Below are positions 16,825 to 25,502 of a stretch of DNA of 48,462 bases, one piece after another (position 1 is the stretch's first letter; every line of letters starts with the position of its first letter). This stretch comes from an uncultured delta proteobacterium (GTDB lineage Bacteria > Myxococcota_A > Polyangia > Polyangiales > Polyangiaceae), in the NCBI GenBank assembly GCA_903892415.1, contig CAITIQ010000348.1, forward strand, positions 1 through 48,462, written 5' to 3'. The notes beneath the pieces are model-generated. The model had not been told where the DNA came from. It did not search any database and was given only the letters and a program-made list of their open reading frames with translations. The position numbers and the translations under genes are program-made.

Positions 16825-17874
16825 TTACTCCCGCCAGAAGAACTTCCACGGGTTGTGTTTGAGGTCCCGCACCATCTCCTGGAGGTCGTCGAACAGCTGC
16901 TCATCCATGAGCAGCGCCCCAACCGAGCCGCGCCCTTTGCGCATCTGGGAGACCATGTACTGAGCGTCGCTCGCGGTGGCGTTGGCCTTGGAGAGCAAGG
17001 TCGAGGTGTCATCCACTACCTTCTTGATTTTGGCAGCCTGCTCCTCGTTGGCGATCGAGTCGGTGAAGCGCCGGGTATTGGCGACGGCGACCTTTCCGTC
17101 GGCGAGCACGACTCGCGTGTCCGCCAAGAGGGCGGGCGTTTCTGCGGCGACGCGCGTGGAAACGCTGTCGACGTTGTCGATGATCTTCTCGATCTTCGGG
17201 TTGTCGACGTACTTCTCGTTGACGTTCTTGAGCAGCTCGTTGCCTTCAACGGTGGCGTTCTCCACGTTGGCGAGGATGCGGTCGAGCCGGTCCTGGTTCG
17301 AGTTGAGTAGCGTGCTCGTGGCCTTGAGCGTGGTGCGCAGCGAAGTGAAGGTCTCGCTCAGCTCTTGCTTGTTCTCCCGTACGGCCGTGACCGCGCCGTG
17401 CAAAAGCTCGTAGCTCTCGGCGAGCAACATATCGAGCCGCGGCGGGTCGAGGCCGCGCACAGGCTTGGAACTCTCGGTCAAAATCGGTGCATCGGAAGAG
17501 CCGGGCTCGATCGCCAAAAACTGCTCGCCGAGCACGCCCTGGGTGGTCACGTAGAAGAGCGCGTTCTCGCGGATGCTCTCTTGGTAACGCTTCTCCAAGT
17601 TGACCTTCATGCGCACGAGCGGCAAGCGGCGCCCCGTCGACTCTTCGATGCGACCGCCTTGAAAGCTGATCTCGTCGATCTTGCCGACCTTCACGCCGGC
17701 GATCTTCACCGGCGCGCCTGTCTGCACGCCGCCCGGATTATCGAATTCGACCAAGATCGAGTAGGTCGGCTGAAAGTTGATGCCGCCCATCACCAGGATG
17801 AAAGCTGCGAGCAGTCCCAACGCTGGGAGGATGAGAATGCCGACCTTGACCTCGATGGACCGCGAGCTCGCCAC
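16825..17874 (-). CDS. MlaD/MCE-domain lipid-transport substrate-binding protein
   Basis: This 349-residue protein is anchored by one N-terminal helix (about residues 10-27, LILPALGLLAAFILVMGG). A GTG start is used. An MCE domain follows (residues 35-115: VEFDNPGGVQTGAPVKIAGVKVG). The remainder is a long helical region with many Asn, Val and Glu residues, as in MCE proteins that form a hexameric ring and tube for lipid passage in the periplasm. It is divergent from the ATPase and permease genes and most probably supplies the periplasmic component of that transporter. Substrate is inferred to be phospholipid from the Mla family. Confidence 0.88.
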   Translation of the reverse strand: MASSRSIEVKVGILILPALGLLAAFILVMGGINFQPTYSILVEFDNPGGVQTGAPVKIAGVKVGKIDEISFQGGRIEESTGRRLPLVRMKVNLEKRYQESIRENALFYVTTQGVLGEQFLAIEPGSSDAPILTESSKPVRGLDPPRLDMLLAESYELLHGAVTAVRENKQELSETFTSLRTTLKATSTLLNSNQDRLDRILANVENATVEGNELLKNVNEKYVDNPKIEKIIDNVDSVSTRVAAETPALLADTRVVLADGKVAVANTRRFTDSIANEEQAAKIKKVVDDTSTLLSKANATASDAQYMVSQMRKGRGSVGALLMDEQLFDDLQEMVRDLKHNPWKFFWRE

Positions 17875-17886
17875 GGCGCGGGAACG

Positions 17887-17930
17887 TATCAGCTCGTCTC
17901 GCCCATAGCGAGACGTCCTTCAGCCTGATA
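17887..17930. promoter_or_regulatory. Nested inverted repeat in the MCE divergent intergenic region
   Basis: CGTCTCG (17895-17901) pairs with CGAGACG (17909-17915) around a seven-base loop. An outer TATCAG (17887-17892) matches CTGATA (17925-17930). The 96-base interval between the MlaD-like gene and the ATPase gene must hold both promoters, so this structure may be an operator. No regulator is identified. Confidence 0.4.
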
Positions 17931-17970
17931 GCGTCGGCTGCGCTCGGCCCGAGCGCGAGCCCTCGCCCAA

Positions 17971-18711
17971 GTGATCTCCTTTCGCGGCATCAAGAAGTCT
18001 TTCGGTCCCAAAACTGTCTTGAAAGGCGTCAGTTTCGACGTTCAAGACGGCGAAGTCTTCTTCATCATCGGCGGCTCCGGCGTGGGCAAGAGCGTGCTGA
18101 TCAAGCATCTGGTTGGCTTGCTGTACCCCGACGAGGGCGAGATCCTCCTCGACGGTGAGGACATCAGCAAGTTCACCGAACAGCAGATGTACCCAATCCG
18201 CGAAAAGTGCGCGATGGTGTTCCAGCACTCCACCCTGTTCGACTCGATGACCTGCGCGGAGAACGTGGCGTTGCCGCTGCGTAAACACAAAGGTCTGCGC
18301 ATGAAGGAGGCCGTGTCCGAAGCGCGGCAACGCCTGAAGCAAGTGCACATGGCGGACTTCGCTGACCGCTTTCCGCCGGAGCTTGGTGACGGTATGCGCA
18401 AGCGCGTCGCCATCGCCCGGGCGCTCACGCTCGATCCCAAGTACGTCCTGTTCGACGAACCGACCACTAGCTTGGACCCGGTCAGCGCTCGCCGCGTCGA
18501 CAAGCTGATTCGCGAACTATCGGACACCTTGGGCGTGACCAGCATCGTCGTCAGCCACGATCTGATCAGCATCTTCAGCATCGCCGATCGCATCGTGATG
18601 CTCTACCAGGGCTTTGTCCGGGCGCTGGGCAGCCGAGAGGACTTCAAGGCCAGCACCGACCCTGTGATCGATCAGTTCATCAATGGCCGAGCCGAGGGCC
18701 CTTTCGAATAG
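17971..18711 (+). CDS. MlaF-like ABC transporter ATP-binding protein
   Basis: This is the 246-residue cytoplasmic ATPase of the lipid transporter. The Walker A motif is IGGSGVGKSVLIKHL, the Q-loop lies in AMVFQHSTLFDS, Walker B is YVLFDEPTTSLDP, and the H-loop is in VVSHDL. The ABC signature reads ELGDGMRKR, where the usual LSGGM would be expected, so an Asp replaces a Gly and the Ser is lost; other Mla-type ATPases can vary here, so the effect is unclear. A GTG start is used. The gene is followed by two permease genes on the same strand. Confidence 0.9.
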   Translation: MISFRGIKKSFGPKTVLKGVSFDVQDGEVFFIIGGSGVGKSVLIKHLVGLLYPDEGEILLDGEDISKFTEQQMYPIREKCAMVFQHSTLFDSMTCAENVALPLRKHKGLRMKEAVSEARQRLKQVHMADFADRFPPELGDGMRKRVAIARALTLDPKYVLFDEPTTSLDPVSARRVDKLIRELSDTLGVTSIVVSHDLISIFSIADRIVMLYQGFVRALGSREDFKASTDPVIDQFINGRAEGPFE

Positions 18712-18744
18712 GAAACGCTGGGCTTTCGGTTAGGATGCGCCGCG

Positions 18745-19548
18745 ATGAGTGGAGCTGTCGAGAGTGCCGACAAATCCCCGGGCTTCCTAGCGAGCCTCGG
18801 GGAGAACGTCCTCAGCACGGCCACCACTGCTGGCGGCATGACCATCCTCGGCTTCAAGGTCCTGCACCGGCTGATCACCTTCAAGTTCGACGGTCTCGAG
18901 CTGTTGCGCAACCTGGAGCGCATGGGCGTGCGGTCCATTCCGATCGTGATCGTGACCGCGCTCTTCACCGGGGCGATCATGGTGTTGCAGGCCGCCCCGC
19001 TGGTGTTGCGCTTCGGTGCGCACGGTCTGCTCGGCTGGGGCGCAGGCTTCGGTACGTTGCGGGAGATCGCACCGCTGCTCACGGCGCTGATGATCAACGG
19101 TCGCGTCGGCGCCAACAACACGGCCGAGCTCGGTACCATGGTCGTGACGGAACAGATCGATGCCTTGCGCGTGCTGGCGATCGATCCGATCGGCTTTCTG
19201 GTGGCACCGCGAACGGTGGCGATCGTGGTGACGCTGTTCTTTGCCACCGTCTTCGCCGACGTGTTGGCGCTGGTGGGCGCAGCCTACGCGGGCTGGGGCT
19301 TGCTCGGCGTTGAACCGGGCCTCTTTTACAACGGCCTCACCAGCGGTCTCTTGGGCATCCCCGACGTCGTCAACGGCTTGGTCAAGAGCATCGTGTTCGG
19401 CATCGTGATGGCACTCGCGAGCTGCCAGTTCGGCCTCACCGTAACGGGCGGCGCTCCCGGCGTTGGCCGCGCAGTCAACGCCACCGTCGTCGCCTCGGCG
19501 ACCGGCATCTTCATCCTCGACTACTTCGTCTCCTTCACCTTGCCATGA
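18745..19548 (+). CDS. MlaE-type ABC permease, first copy
   Basis: This 267-residue inner-membrane permease has about five to six hydrophobic segments. The family signature is intact: GANNTAELGTMVVTEQIDALRVL followed by DPIGFLVAPR. An N-terminal amphipathic stretch (RLITFKFDGLELL) precedes the first helix, as in MlaE. Its 3' end overlaps the second permease gene as ATGA, implying translational coupling and roughly equal production. Together with the next protein it probably makes a heterodimer rather than the homodimer seen for E. coli MlaE (inference). Confidence 0.88.
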   Translation: MSGAVESADKSPGFLASLGENVLSTATTAGGMTILGFKVLHRLITFKFDGLELLRNLERMGVRSIPIVIVTALFTGAIMVLQAAPLVLRFGAHGLLGWGAGFGTLREIAPLLTALMINGRVGANNTAELGTMVVTEQIDALRVLAIDPIGFLVAPRTVAIVVTLFFATVFADVLALVGAAYAGWGLLGVEPGLFYNGLTSGLLGIPDVVNGLVKSIVFGIVMALASCQFGLTVTGGAPGVGRAVNATVVASATGIFILDYFVSFTLP

Positions 19549-20330
19549 AGAAACGAGGTTTTGTCGCAAGCATCGGCGCCGGGGCGCTCGGCCTGTTCCG
19601 CACGGGCCGGGAACTCTATTCGATCTTCGTTCGCGTTCTTTACTACTGCGCCTTCGGTCGTACCGAGCCGGGCGCGGTGGCCAAGCAGATGTACGAGATC
19701 GGCAACAAGAGCCTGTTCTTCCTCACCGTGGTGATGGGCTTCATCGGCATGATCTTGGTGTACCAAGCCGGCATTCAGACGCTGCGCGTGTTGCCCGATC
19801 TTTCGATGTTGGGGGCGACCTTCCTCGAGTTGCTCGTGCGCGATCTCGCAGCGTCGATCGGCTCGTTGATGCTGGCCACTCGCGTCGGGGCGGGCATCGC
19901 TGCGGAGGTTGGGTCGATGGTCGTGACCGAGCAAGTGGACGCCCTCAAGATGAGCGCCGCCGACCCGATCGACTTTCTGGTCAAGCCGCGCTTCATCGCC
20001 AGCGTCGTGATGACGCTGATTCTGATCGTGTGGTCGGCTGGTGTGGCCATGTTGGTCGGCCTGCTCACCGGCTACGCCATGTTCGACCTCAAGCCGCAGA
20101 CCTTCTTCAACCTACAGATGGTGGATGCGGGAGACCTCACGGTGGGCCTCACCAAATGCCTCGCCTATGGAGCCGCCATCCCAGTTGTATCCGCGCACTC
20201 CGGGCTCACCACGCACGGCGGCTCCGAGGGCGTTGGCTGGGCTACCACGAGCGCCGTAGTCAACTCGTCGCTCGCGGTCATCATGCTCAATCTGCTCATC
20301 TCGGCGATCGGCTTCGTGATCTTTCCGTAG
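19545..20330 (+). CDS. MlaE-type ABC permease, second copy
   Basis: This 261-residue permease has the same architecture as the preceding one but a clearly diverged sequence. The signature reads GAGIAAEVGSMVVTEQVDALKM followed by DPIDFLVKPR, and several transmembrane segments follow. It ends 13 bases before the convergent oxygenase gene. Two distinct MlaE/YrbE proteins beside one ATPase recall the yrbEA/yrbEB pair of actinobacterial mce loci. Confidence 0.88.
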   Translation: MKKRGFVASIGAGALGLFRTGRELYSIFVRVLYYCAFGRTEPGAVAKQMYEIGNKSLFFLTVVMGFIGMILVYQAGIQTLRVLPDLSMLGATFLELLVRDLAASIGSLMLATRVGAGIAAEVGSMVVTEQVDALKMSAADPIDFLVKPRFIASVVMTLILIVWSAGVAMLVGLLTGYAMFDLKPQTFFNLQMVDAGDLTVGLTKCLAYGAAIPVVSAHSGLTTHGGSEGVGWATTSAVVNSSLAVIMLNLLISAIGFVIFP

Positions 20331-20343
20331 GCAGCGCGCACTC

Positions 20344-21273
20344 CTAGCCGGCCTTGATGCTGGCCAGCCGTTCCTTCAGGAACTCTCCCGCGCTCACCGA
20401 CGCAAGGTCCGGCCCTTCCCAGGTGGGCGGGCGCTGCATCGGCACCAACATCACCTCGGGCCTTGGGTGGGTGAAGAAGGGGAGGGAATAGCGTGATTGA
20501 TTGGGGCCGATCGGGTTGGTCACACGGTGGGTGGTCGAGCGGATTCTTCCGTGGGTGGCTCGTTGCAGCATATCCCCGGCGTTGATCACCAGCTGCCCGC
20601 GCAGCGAGCGCACCGGCATCCACGAGCCGTCTTTGCGCTGTAACTCGAGCCCACCCGTGGTGCCCTCGGCGAGCAGCGTGATCAGGTTGATATCCTCGTG
20701 TGCGCCGGCTCGCACAGCGCCAGGCGCTGCGTCGGCTGGCACTGGTGGATAGTGAATGAGGCGTAATATGCTATCTCCACCGACGATCATCGAGGCGAAG
20801 GTGTCCTCGGCCACATCAAGATACAGCGCGATGGCCCGCAGCAGCTCTTGAGCAATTTGTTCGAAGGAACGATAGAGCGATAAAAGTTCTTCGCGAAAGC
20901 CAGGCACTTGCCCGGGCCAGACATTGGGCAAGAGCGGGCTCCCTTCCGGGCGCTTTTCCTGGCCAACGTGGAAGAACTCCTTCAGGTCCGCGGCCTGCGC
21001 GCCCAATGCGCGCTCTCCACCGAAGGGCACGTAACCGCGATTGCCGTGACTCTCCGGCACGACGTAACCGAGCTTGGCTTCTTCGGGCAACGCGAAAAGC
21101 TCGCGACAACGCTCGAACGCGCTTTCAATGCGCGCGGCGCTGAGGGGGTGCTCGGCCACGACGCCGAAACCGTAGTGAAAGAGACTGTCCCCAAAGCTCT
21201 GCGCAAACGACCGAAAGCCGTTCTCTCCCGCCGCAAGTTCGCGAAAATCTACCACCGGAAGCGTGTCGCTCAT
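20344..21273 (-). CDS. 2-oxoglutarate/Fe(II)-dependent oxygenase (isopenicillin N synthase-like)
   Basis: This 309-residue cytoplasmic enzyme is of the IPNS/plant dioxygenase type. An N-terminal DIOX_N segment (LPVVDFRELAAGENG) is followed by the double-stranded beta-helix core. The iron ligands are visible as H-x-D in GAHEDINLITLL and a distal His in TTHRVTNP, and SRYSLPFF holds the Arg that binds 2-oxoglutarate. The ATG at 21273 gives the normal family start; the frame is open further upstream but without family similarity. The substrate is unknown; relatives act in metabolite or hormone oxidation. It is convergent with the second permease gene. Confidence 0.88.
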   Translation of the reverse strand: MSDTLPVVDFRELAAGENGFRSFAQSFGDSLFHYGFGVVAEHPLSAARIESAFERCRELFALPEEAKLGYVVPESHGNRGYVPFGGERALGAQAADLKEFFHVGQEKRPEGSPLLPNVWPGQVPGFREELLSLYRSFEQIAQELLRAIALYLDVAEDTFASMIVGGDSILRLIHYPPVPADAAPGAVRAGAHEDINLITLLAEGTTGGLELQRKDGSWMPVRSLRGQLVINAGDMLQRATHGRIRSTTHRVTNPIGPNQSRYSLPFFTHPRPEVMLVPMQRPPTWEGPDLASVSAGEFLKERLASIKAG

Positions 21274-21391
21274 GGCGCCCGAGTCTAGCCCAATGACTAG
21301 GGCCAAGGCGAAGGACCAACGGGCTTGCAGCGTCTGAGGCCGACTGCGACAGTGCCAGCGTGTTGTTGCGCAGGCGTACCGATCGGGCCAG

Positions 21392-23770
21392 ATGATGGCA
21401 TCGCACGAACTCCCCGTCGTTGCTATTCGCGAGTCGCTGTTGGCTGCGCTTGCTGAAGGACCGGTCGTGGTTTCTTCGCCCACCGGGTCAGGCAAGTCGA
21501 CCGAGGTTCCCCGCTGGTGCCCCGGCCGCGTGTTGGTGATCGAGCCGCGCCGGATTGCGTGTCAAAGCCTGGCCGCGCGAGTCGCCGAGCTCGAGCAAAC
21601 GCCGCTCGGGCAGGGGGTCGGCTACGCCGTCCGCGATGACTCGCGTTATGGCGCGACCACGCGCATCGTGTTCGCTACGCCGGGGATCGCGCTGCGCAAC
21701 GCGGCGCTGCTCGAGTCGGCCGGGACGATCGTGCTCGATGAGTTCCACGAGCGCGGCATCGAGTCGGACCTGCTGCTCGGATTGCTACTTAAGCGGCGGC
21801 GCGGCGCGCCGGAACAGGCCCCCAAGCTTATTGTTATGTCCGCCACCTTGGACGGCGAGCGGGTTGCCGGCCATCTGCAGGGCCAATACCTCGTAGCCGA
21901 AGGGCGCACCTTCCCCGTGGTGGTTCACTATCTACCAACGCGAAGCCTGCTGCCGGAGTCGGCGGAGCTTGCCGAGCGCGTGCTGCTTGCGCTCGAGCGA
22001 AGCCAAGACGACCCGGGCGATGTGCTGGTGTTCTTACCGGGTAAGCCGGAGATCGACGCTTGTTTTCGGCTGCTACAAACGAAGAATCGCTATGCGCTCA
22101 TGCCGCTGCATGGCGGCCTCACGCTCGAGGAGCAGCGCGCGGCGTTTGTTGCTACCCCGCGGCGCAAGGTGATCCTGGCGACCAATGTCGCCGAGACGTC
22201 AATCACCATTCCAGGCGTGGGTGTGGTGATTGACTCTGGGCTGGTCAAGCAGACCCGCTATCGCGATGGCCGAGCCTCCTTGATGTTAGCGCCTATCGCT
22301 CTGGATTCGGCTGCACAACGCAGCGGCCGCGCAGGGCGTACTTCCGCCGGCGTGAGCTACAGGCTTTGGAGTCCTGCTGCCGCGTTGGCCAAGCTCACCC
22401 TGCCGGAGATTTACCGTGAGTCGTTGGTTCCCTTGGTGCTTTCCGCCGCGGTCTGGGGTGAGAAGCCCGAGCAGCTGCCGCTCTTGGACCCGGCCAAAGA
22501 TTATGCATTAGCGGATGCTCGCGCCGAACTATCGCTTTGGGGCGCGCTGGCCGCCGACGGCTCGGTCAATGAGCGTGGCCGCACCCTGCATGCCTTGCCG
22601 ATCGACGCCGCTCACGCTCGCCTTTTGATCGAGGCCAAACGACTCGGCTGTCTCGAGGACGCTTTGGACCTAGTGGCGGCTCTTGCGGCGGGCCGCCCGC
22701 TCTTTCGCAGCGGCGCTGAGGAGCCGGCGGAGGATCTTCGGCGGTCCGGCTGTGATGCTACGGCGTTGGTACGAGCGGTGCGCTGCGACCGCCCCGAGGA
22801 GCACGGTCTTTCGCGCGGCGCGTGGGAGGAGGCGCGGCGGACGCGAGCGCGTTTGCGCCGAGAGTTCGGTTTGGCAGCGGGCGAGCCGCGTCACGAGCTA
22901 GACCGCGATGCGCTGCTCGCTGCGGCGACCGCTGCCGATCCTCGGGTGGTGCACATCGTTCGGAGCCGCGGCCAGGAGCTGGCGTTGAGCAACGGCGGCA
23001 CCGAGCTTGGGCTGGCGAGGGAATCGGCGGTGCGACGCTTGCGCGAGCTCGAGGCGATTGTCGTGTTAGAGACCCGCGCCTTCGGCGCAGGCAAAGATAC
23101 GCGGCTACTGGTGACCTGCGCTGCGGCAGTGCCATTCTCGGTGGTTGTGAAGGCTGGGCTAGGTCAGGACCAGCTGGGGGCGGTGCGGCTCGAGGGCGGA
23201 CGGGTGTTGGCCAAGGTTGAAAGGGTTTACGCCCAGCGGGTGATCGCCACCCGCGACGAAGTGCCGCAGGGCGCCGTAGCTCGCGCGGCGCTGGCGGAGC
23301 TGTTCTTGCGCGGCAGCCTATTCAAAGCCCAGCAGACGCTCTCGCTCAGCCGTGAGCGCGTCGCTCAGCATGCGCTCGCTGCCAAGTTGGCGACGCGTAA
23401 CCACCCAGGGTTCTCCGCCGCCCCGGCCTTTACTGCTCTATCGCTCGAGGCCTGGGTGCTGGCTCGGCTGCTGGAGCTCGGGGTCGAGAGCGGCGAGGAT
23501 CTCGCGTTGCTCTCGCCCAAGGACCTGCTTCCGCCTGAGCTGCCGTACGAGCTTTCTTCGCTGCTCGAACGAGACTTCCCGATGACGGTGGACATTGGCG
23601 ATTGTCGTTATCAGGCGGACTACGATCTGGACGCCAATACCGTCGTCTTGCGCGTGATGAAGGGCGGTCGCAAAGAGCCACCGCCGCTCGCCTACTTGCC
23701 AAAGTTCCCCGGCCTTCGCATCTGCGTGGACGGCCCGCGCGGTCTCACCGTGCTGCGCGAACGTCGCTAG
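21392..23770 (+). CDS. hrpB: HrpB-type DEAH/DExH-box ATP-dependent helicase
   Basis: This is a 792-residue superfamily 2 helicase. Motif I is SPTGSGKST, motif Ia VIEPRRIACQSLA, motif II DEFHERG (the HrpB variant of DEAH), and motif III MSATL. The second RecA domain shows VFLPGKPEID, NVAETSITIPGV and QRSGRAGRTSAGV. A helicase-associated region and the HrpB-specific C-terminal domain follow (LPPELPYE, VDIGDCRYQADYD, YLPKFPGLRICVDG). Length is near the family norm of 800-840. ATG 21392 is used, with a second ATG immediately after. It is divergent from the oxygenase gene. RNA or DNA substrates are not known for this family in detail. Confidence 0.95.
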   Translation: MMASHELPVVAIRESLLAALAEGPVVVSSPTGSGKSTEVPRWCPGRVLVIEPRRIACQSLAARVAELEQTPLGQGVGYAVRDDSRYGATTRIVFATPGIALRNAALLESAGTIVLDEFHERGIESDLLLGLLLKRRRGAPEQAPKLIVMSATLDGERVAGHLQGQYLVAEGRTFPVVVHYLPTRSLLPESAELAERVLLALERSQDDPGDVLVFLPGKPEIDACFRLLQTKNRYALMPLHGGLTLEEQRAAFVATPRRKVILATNVAETSITIPGVGVVIDSGLVKQTRYRDGRASLMLAPIALDSAAQRSGRAGRTSAGVSYRLWSPAAALAKLTLPEIYRESLVPLVLSAAVWGEKPEQLPLLDPAKDYALADARAELSLWGALAADGSVNERGRTLHALPIDAAHARLLIEAKRLGCLEDALDLVAALAAGRPLFRSGAEEPAEDLRRSGCDATALVRAVRCDRPEEHGLSRGAWEEARRTRARLRREFGLAAGEPRHELDRDALLAAATAADPRVVHIVRSRGQELALSNGGTELGLARESAVRRLRELEAIVVLETRAFGAGKDTRLLVTCAAAVPFSVVVKAGLGQDQLGAVRLEGGRVLAKVERVYAQRVIATRDEVPQGAVARAALAELFLRGSLFKAQQTLSLSRERVAQHALAAKLATRNHPGFSAAPAFTALSLEAWVLARLLELGVESGEDLALLSPKDLLPPELPYELSSLLERDFPMTVDIGDCRYQADYDLDANTVVLRVMKGGRKEPPPLAYLPKFPGLRICVDGPRGLTVLRERR

Positions 23771-23773
23771 CGC

Positions 23774-24418
23774 TTACTTCTTGAGCAGCTTGAAGGCGTG
23801 CGTCCAGCGGTTCTCGCGGAAGCCGGGGAGACACCAGAGGATGCACAGCGGCTCGATGGCGCGTGCCGATGTCGCAAGTCCTGAGTCCTCGACCTCCCAA
23901 CCGAATTGGTCGAGTACCGTGCTCACCTCTTTCTTCGCCTCGGCGTCGTCACCACAGATGAACATCGTCGGTTTGACGCCGCCGAAGTCCGGGTTGACGA
24001 AGTAAGCGTTGCCTACGCAGGAGAAGGCTTTCACGAAGTGGGCGCCCGGCGTCTGCTTCTGTAGTCGCTCCATCAGCGACTCGTTCGGCCCGGTGAAATA
24101 GCGCAAGACGCCATTTTCAGGCGGTGCGCTGTCGATCGGGTTAGTGGCGTCGATCACCGTCTTGCCCGAGAGTGCATCGCCCGCGAGCGTTACGGCGGCC
24201 TCTGCAGCCGAGCCCTTGACCGCCAGCACGATCAACTCGCCGAAGCTCGCTGCCTCCTGCACCGTGCCCACCGAGGCGTGCTCCCCCGCCGCTTTGCTCC
24301 ACTCCGCCATCTTCTCCGGCTCACGGCTGCCGCGCATGACGGCATAGCCATGCTTCAAGAAGCCGTTCGCTAGCACTTCACCAACTTGCCCCGACCCCAA
24401 GACCCCGACCTTCTTCAT
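23774..24418 (-). CDS. NADPH-dependent F420 reductase-like oxidoreductase
   Basis: This 214-residue cytoplasmic protein has a Rossmann fold. KVGVLGSGQVGEVLANGFLKHG is the nucleotide-binding loop, VMRGSREPEKM holds the residues that contact the NADP phosphate, and VIDATNPI and FVKAFSCVGN are typical of the F420-reductase/NAD-binding family (Pfam F420_oxidored). The ATG at 24418 is chosen because the first beta strand starts directly there, although the frame remains open upstream. It is convergent with hrpB, with only three bases between stops. True use of F420 is not shown by this window; many relatives reduce other substrates. Confidence 0.82.
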   Translation of the reverse strand: MKKVGVLGSGQVGEVLANGFLKHGYAVMRGSREPEKMAEWSKAAGEHASVGTVQEAASFGELIVLAVKGSAAEAAVTLAGDALSGKTVIDATNPIDSAPPENGVLRYFTGPNESLMERLQKQTPGAHFVKAFSCVGNAYFVNPDFGGVKPTMFICGDDAEAKKEVSTVLDQFGWEVEDSGLATSARAIEPLCILWCLPGFRENRWTHAFKLLKK

Positions 24419-24754
24419 GGCCGGGAGGCTAGCAGGGAGAGGTGCCCATGATCCCGCTTGCTGGTCTGTGACAATGTGGGCCGTTAGGAGTTTGCGGCTC
24501 TCCGAGCATTCGAGGGTGCCACGTGAAGCGTTAGCCATCTCGTCGTGTGACGGGAGTTGGTATGCGCCTTGCTGACCAATGGTTAGCTCAACATCGCGAA
24601 AACAGCTTAGCCGATTCGGAGGTCTTCCTCGCAATTGAGGCGTGACCCCCGAGCAGCTCTCGCTGCTCATGAGTCGCCGCGTCAACCAGCACACTTCCGC
24701 AGCTGGCCTCGACGGCGCGGGTCGCCCTGTCACTTACGCTGAAAGGTTTCCAAT
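24419..24754. other. 336-base stretch without a confident gene
   Basis: This region carries the start-side sequence of the F420-reductase-like gene and the leader of the next lipoprotein gene. The composition is less GC-rich than the genes around it. The only structure I see is a short plus-strand frame at 24642-24758, listed separately. No tRNA, repeat or strong hairpin was seen. Confidence 0.5.
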
Positions 24755-24758
24755 ATGA
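24642..24758 (+). CDS. Possible 38-residue leader peptide overlapping the lipoprotein start
   Basis: A GTG-started frame of 38 residues (beginning MTPEQLSLLMSRRVNQ if GTG is read as Met) ends in a TGA that overlaps the ATG of the following gene. A short purine run, TTGAGG, lies just upstream of the GTG. The overlap could couple translation, but there is no family match and it may be chance or the tail of a decayed gene. Confidence 0.25.
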   Translation: MTPEQLSLLMSRRVNQHTSAAGLDGAGRPVTYAERFPI

Positions 24759-25474
24759 ACCTCAGTGCCAATCACATAGTTTGCTCATTTACGGTTGTTC
24801 TCGGTTGTCTGCTGTCGGCAGGCTGCGCTGACATCGAGGCGACGGAACAAGACGACTCGGAAGAGGTGGACAGCGTGGCGCAGGCTGCGGCCGTGGCTCT
24901 CCTTCAGTGCGGGGGCGCAGGAATTCGCGTCGTCGACCAATCGCTATACGGTAGCGAGTTTCCTCAGAACGTCGTCGACGGCGGCACCATCATTAAGCAG
25001 CAATGGATGTCGAAGACGCCAGGCTACCCAGCCAAAGAATACGACACCAAGGAAGCTGCCGAGGCAGACCTGCCGGAAGTCTGCGCGTCTTTCGGTTCTG
25101 CCGAAGATGAGGCGCTCAAGGCCCTCGTGGGGCAGACGGCCATGGCCGCTTGCACGGGTAAGCTCTTTAGCGCCTTCGCTTGCGAGCAATGTGAGAACGG
25201 CGCTGGCGACAAGTGCGAGAAGGAGATTCGGCAGGGGACTTGCGAGTGGCGTGTGCCAGGAGGTGAGCCGAGCGTGGACGTCTCCTCGCATATTTCGACG
25301 GTCGAGCCTCGGACCGATCCCAACGTCCGGCTGATCGTTCCGCCGCAGCCCGTTGTCAGCACTGGACCAGCGCCAGGTACAAAATACGTCGGCGACTGCG
25401 TGCTAACCGCAAGCGCGGCAGCGCAAATTACCGACAATTTGGTGGGCTGCGGCGAGGCCAATTCCTGCGATTGA
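24755..25474 (+). CDS. Lipoprotein of unknown function
   Basis: This 239-residue protein has a signal ending in lipobox LSAGC at about residue 25. An acidic linker (TEQDDSEEVDSV) and a domain of about 170 residues with paired cysteines follow (CTGKLFSAFACEQCENG, CEKEIRQGTCEW), then a Pro-rich segment near residue 200. No catalytic motif or family is recognised. It is convergent with terC. Confidence 0.68.
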   Translation: MNLSANHIVCSFTVVLGCLLSAGCADIEATEQDDSEEVDSVAQAAAVALLQCGGAGIRVVDQSLYGSEFPQNVVDGGTIIKQQWMSKTPGYPAKEYDTKEAAEADLPEVCASFGSAEDEALKALVGQTAMAACTGKLFSAFACEQCENGAGDKCEKEIRQGTCEWRVPGGEPSVDVSSHISTVEPRTDPNVRLIVPPQPVVSTGPAPGTKYVGDCVLTASAAAQITDNLVGCGEANSCD

Positions 25475-25502
25475 GCGTGCGCCCGAAGGCGGCAAGCTTT
25501 GG

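Noticed and set aside
21274..21495. Upstream extension of the oxygenase frame
   Set aside because: Family similarity starts at the ATG at 21273, and the extension overlaps the hrpB start on the other strand.
24419..24733. Upstream extension of the F420-reductase-like frame
   Set aside because: The Rossmann strand begins at the ATG at 24418; the added residues look noncoding.
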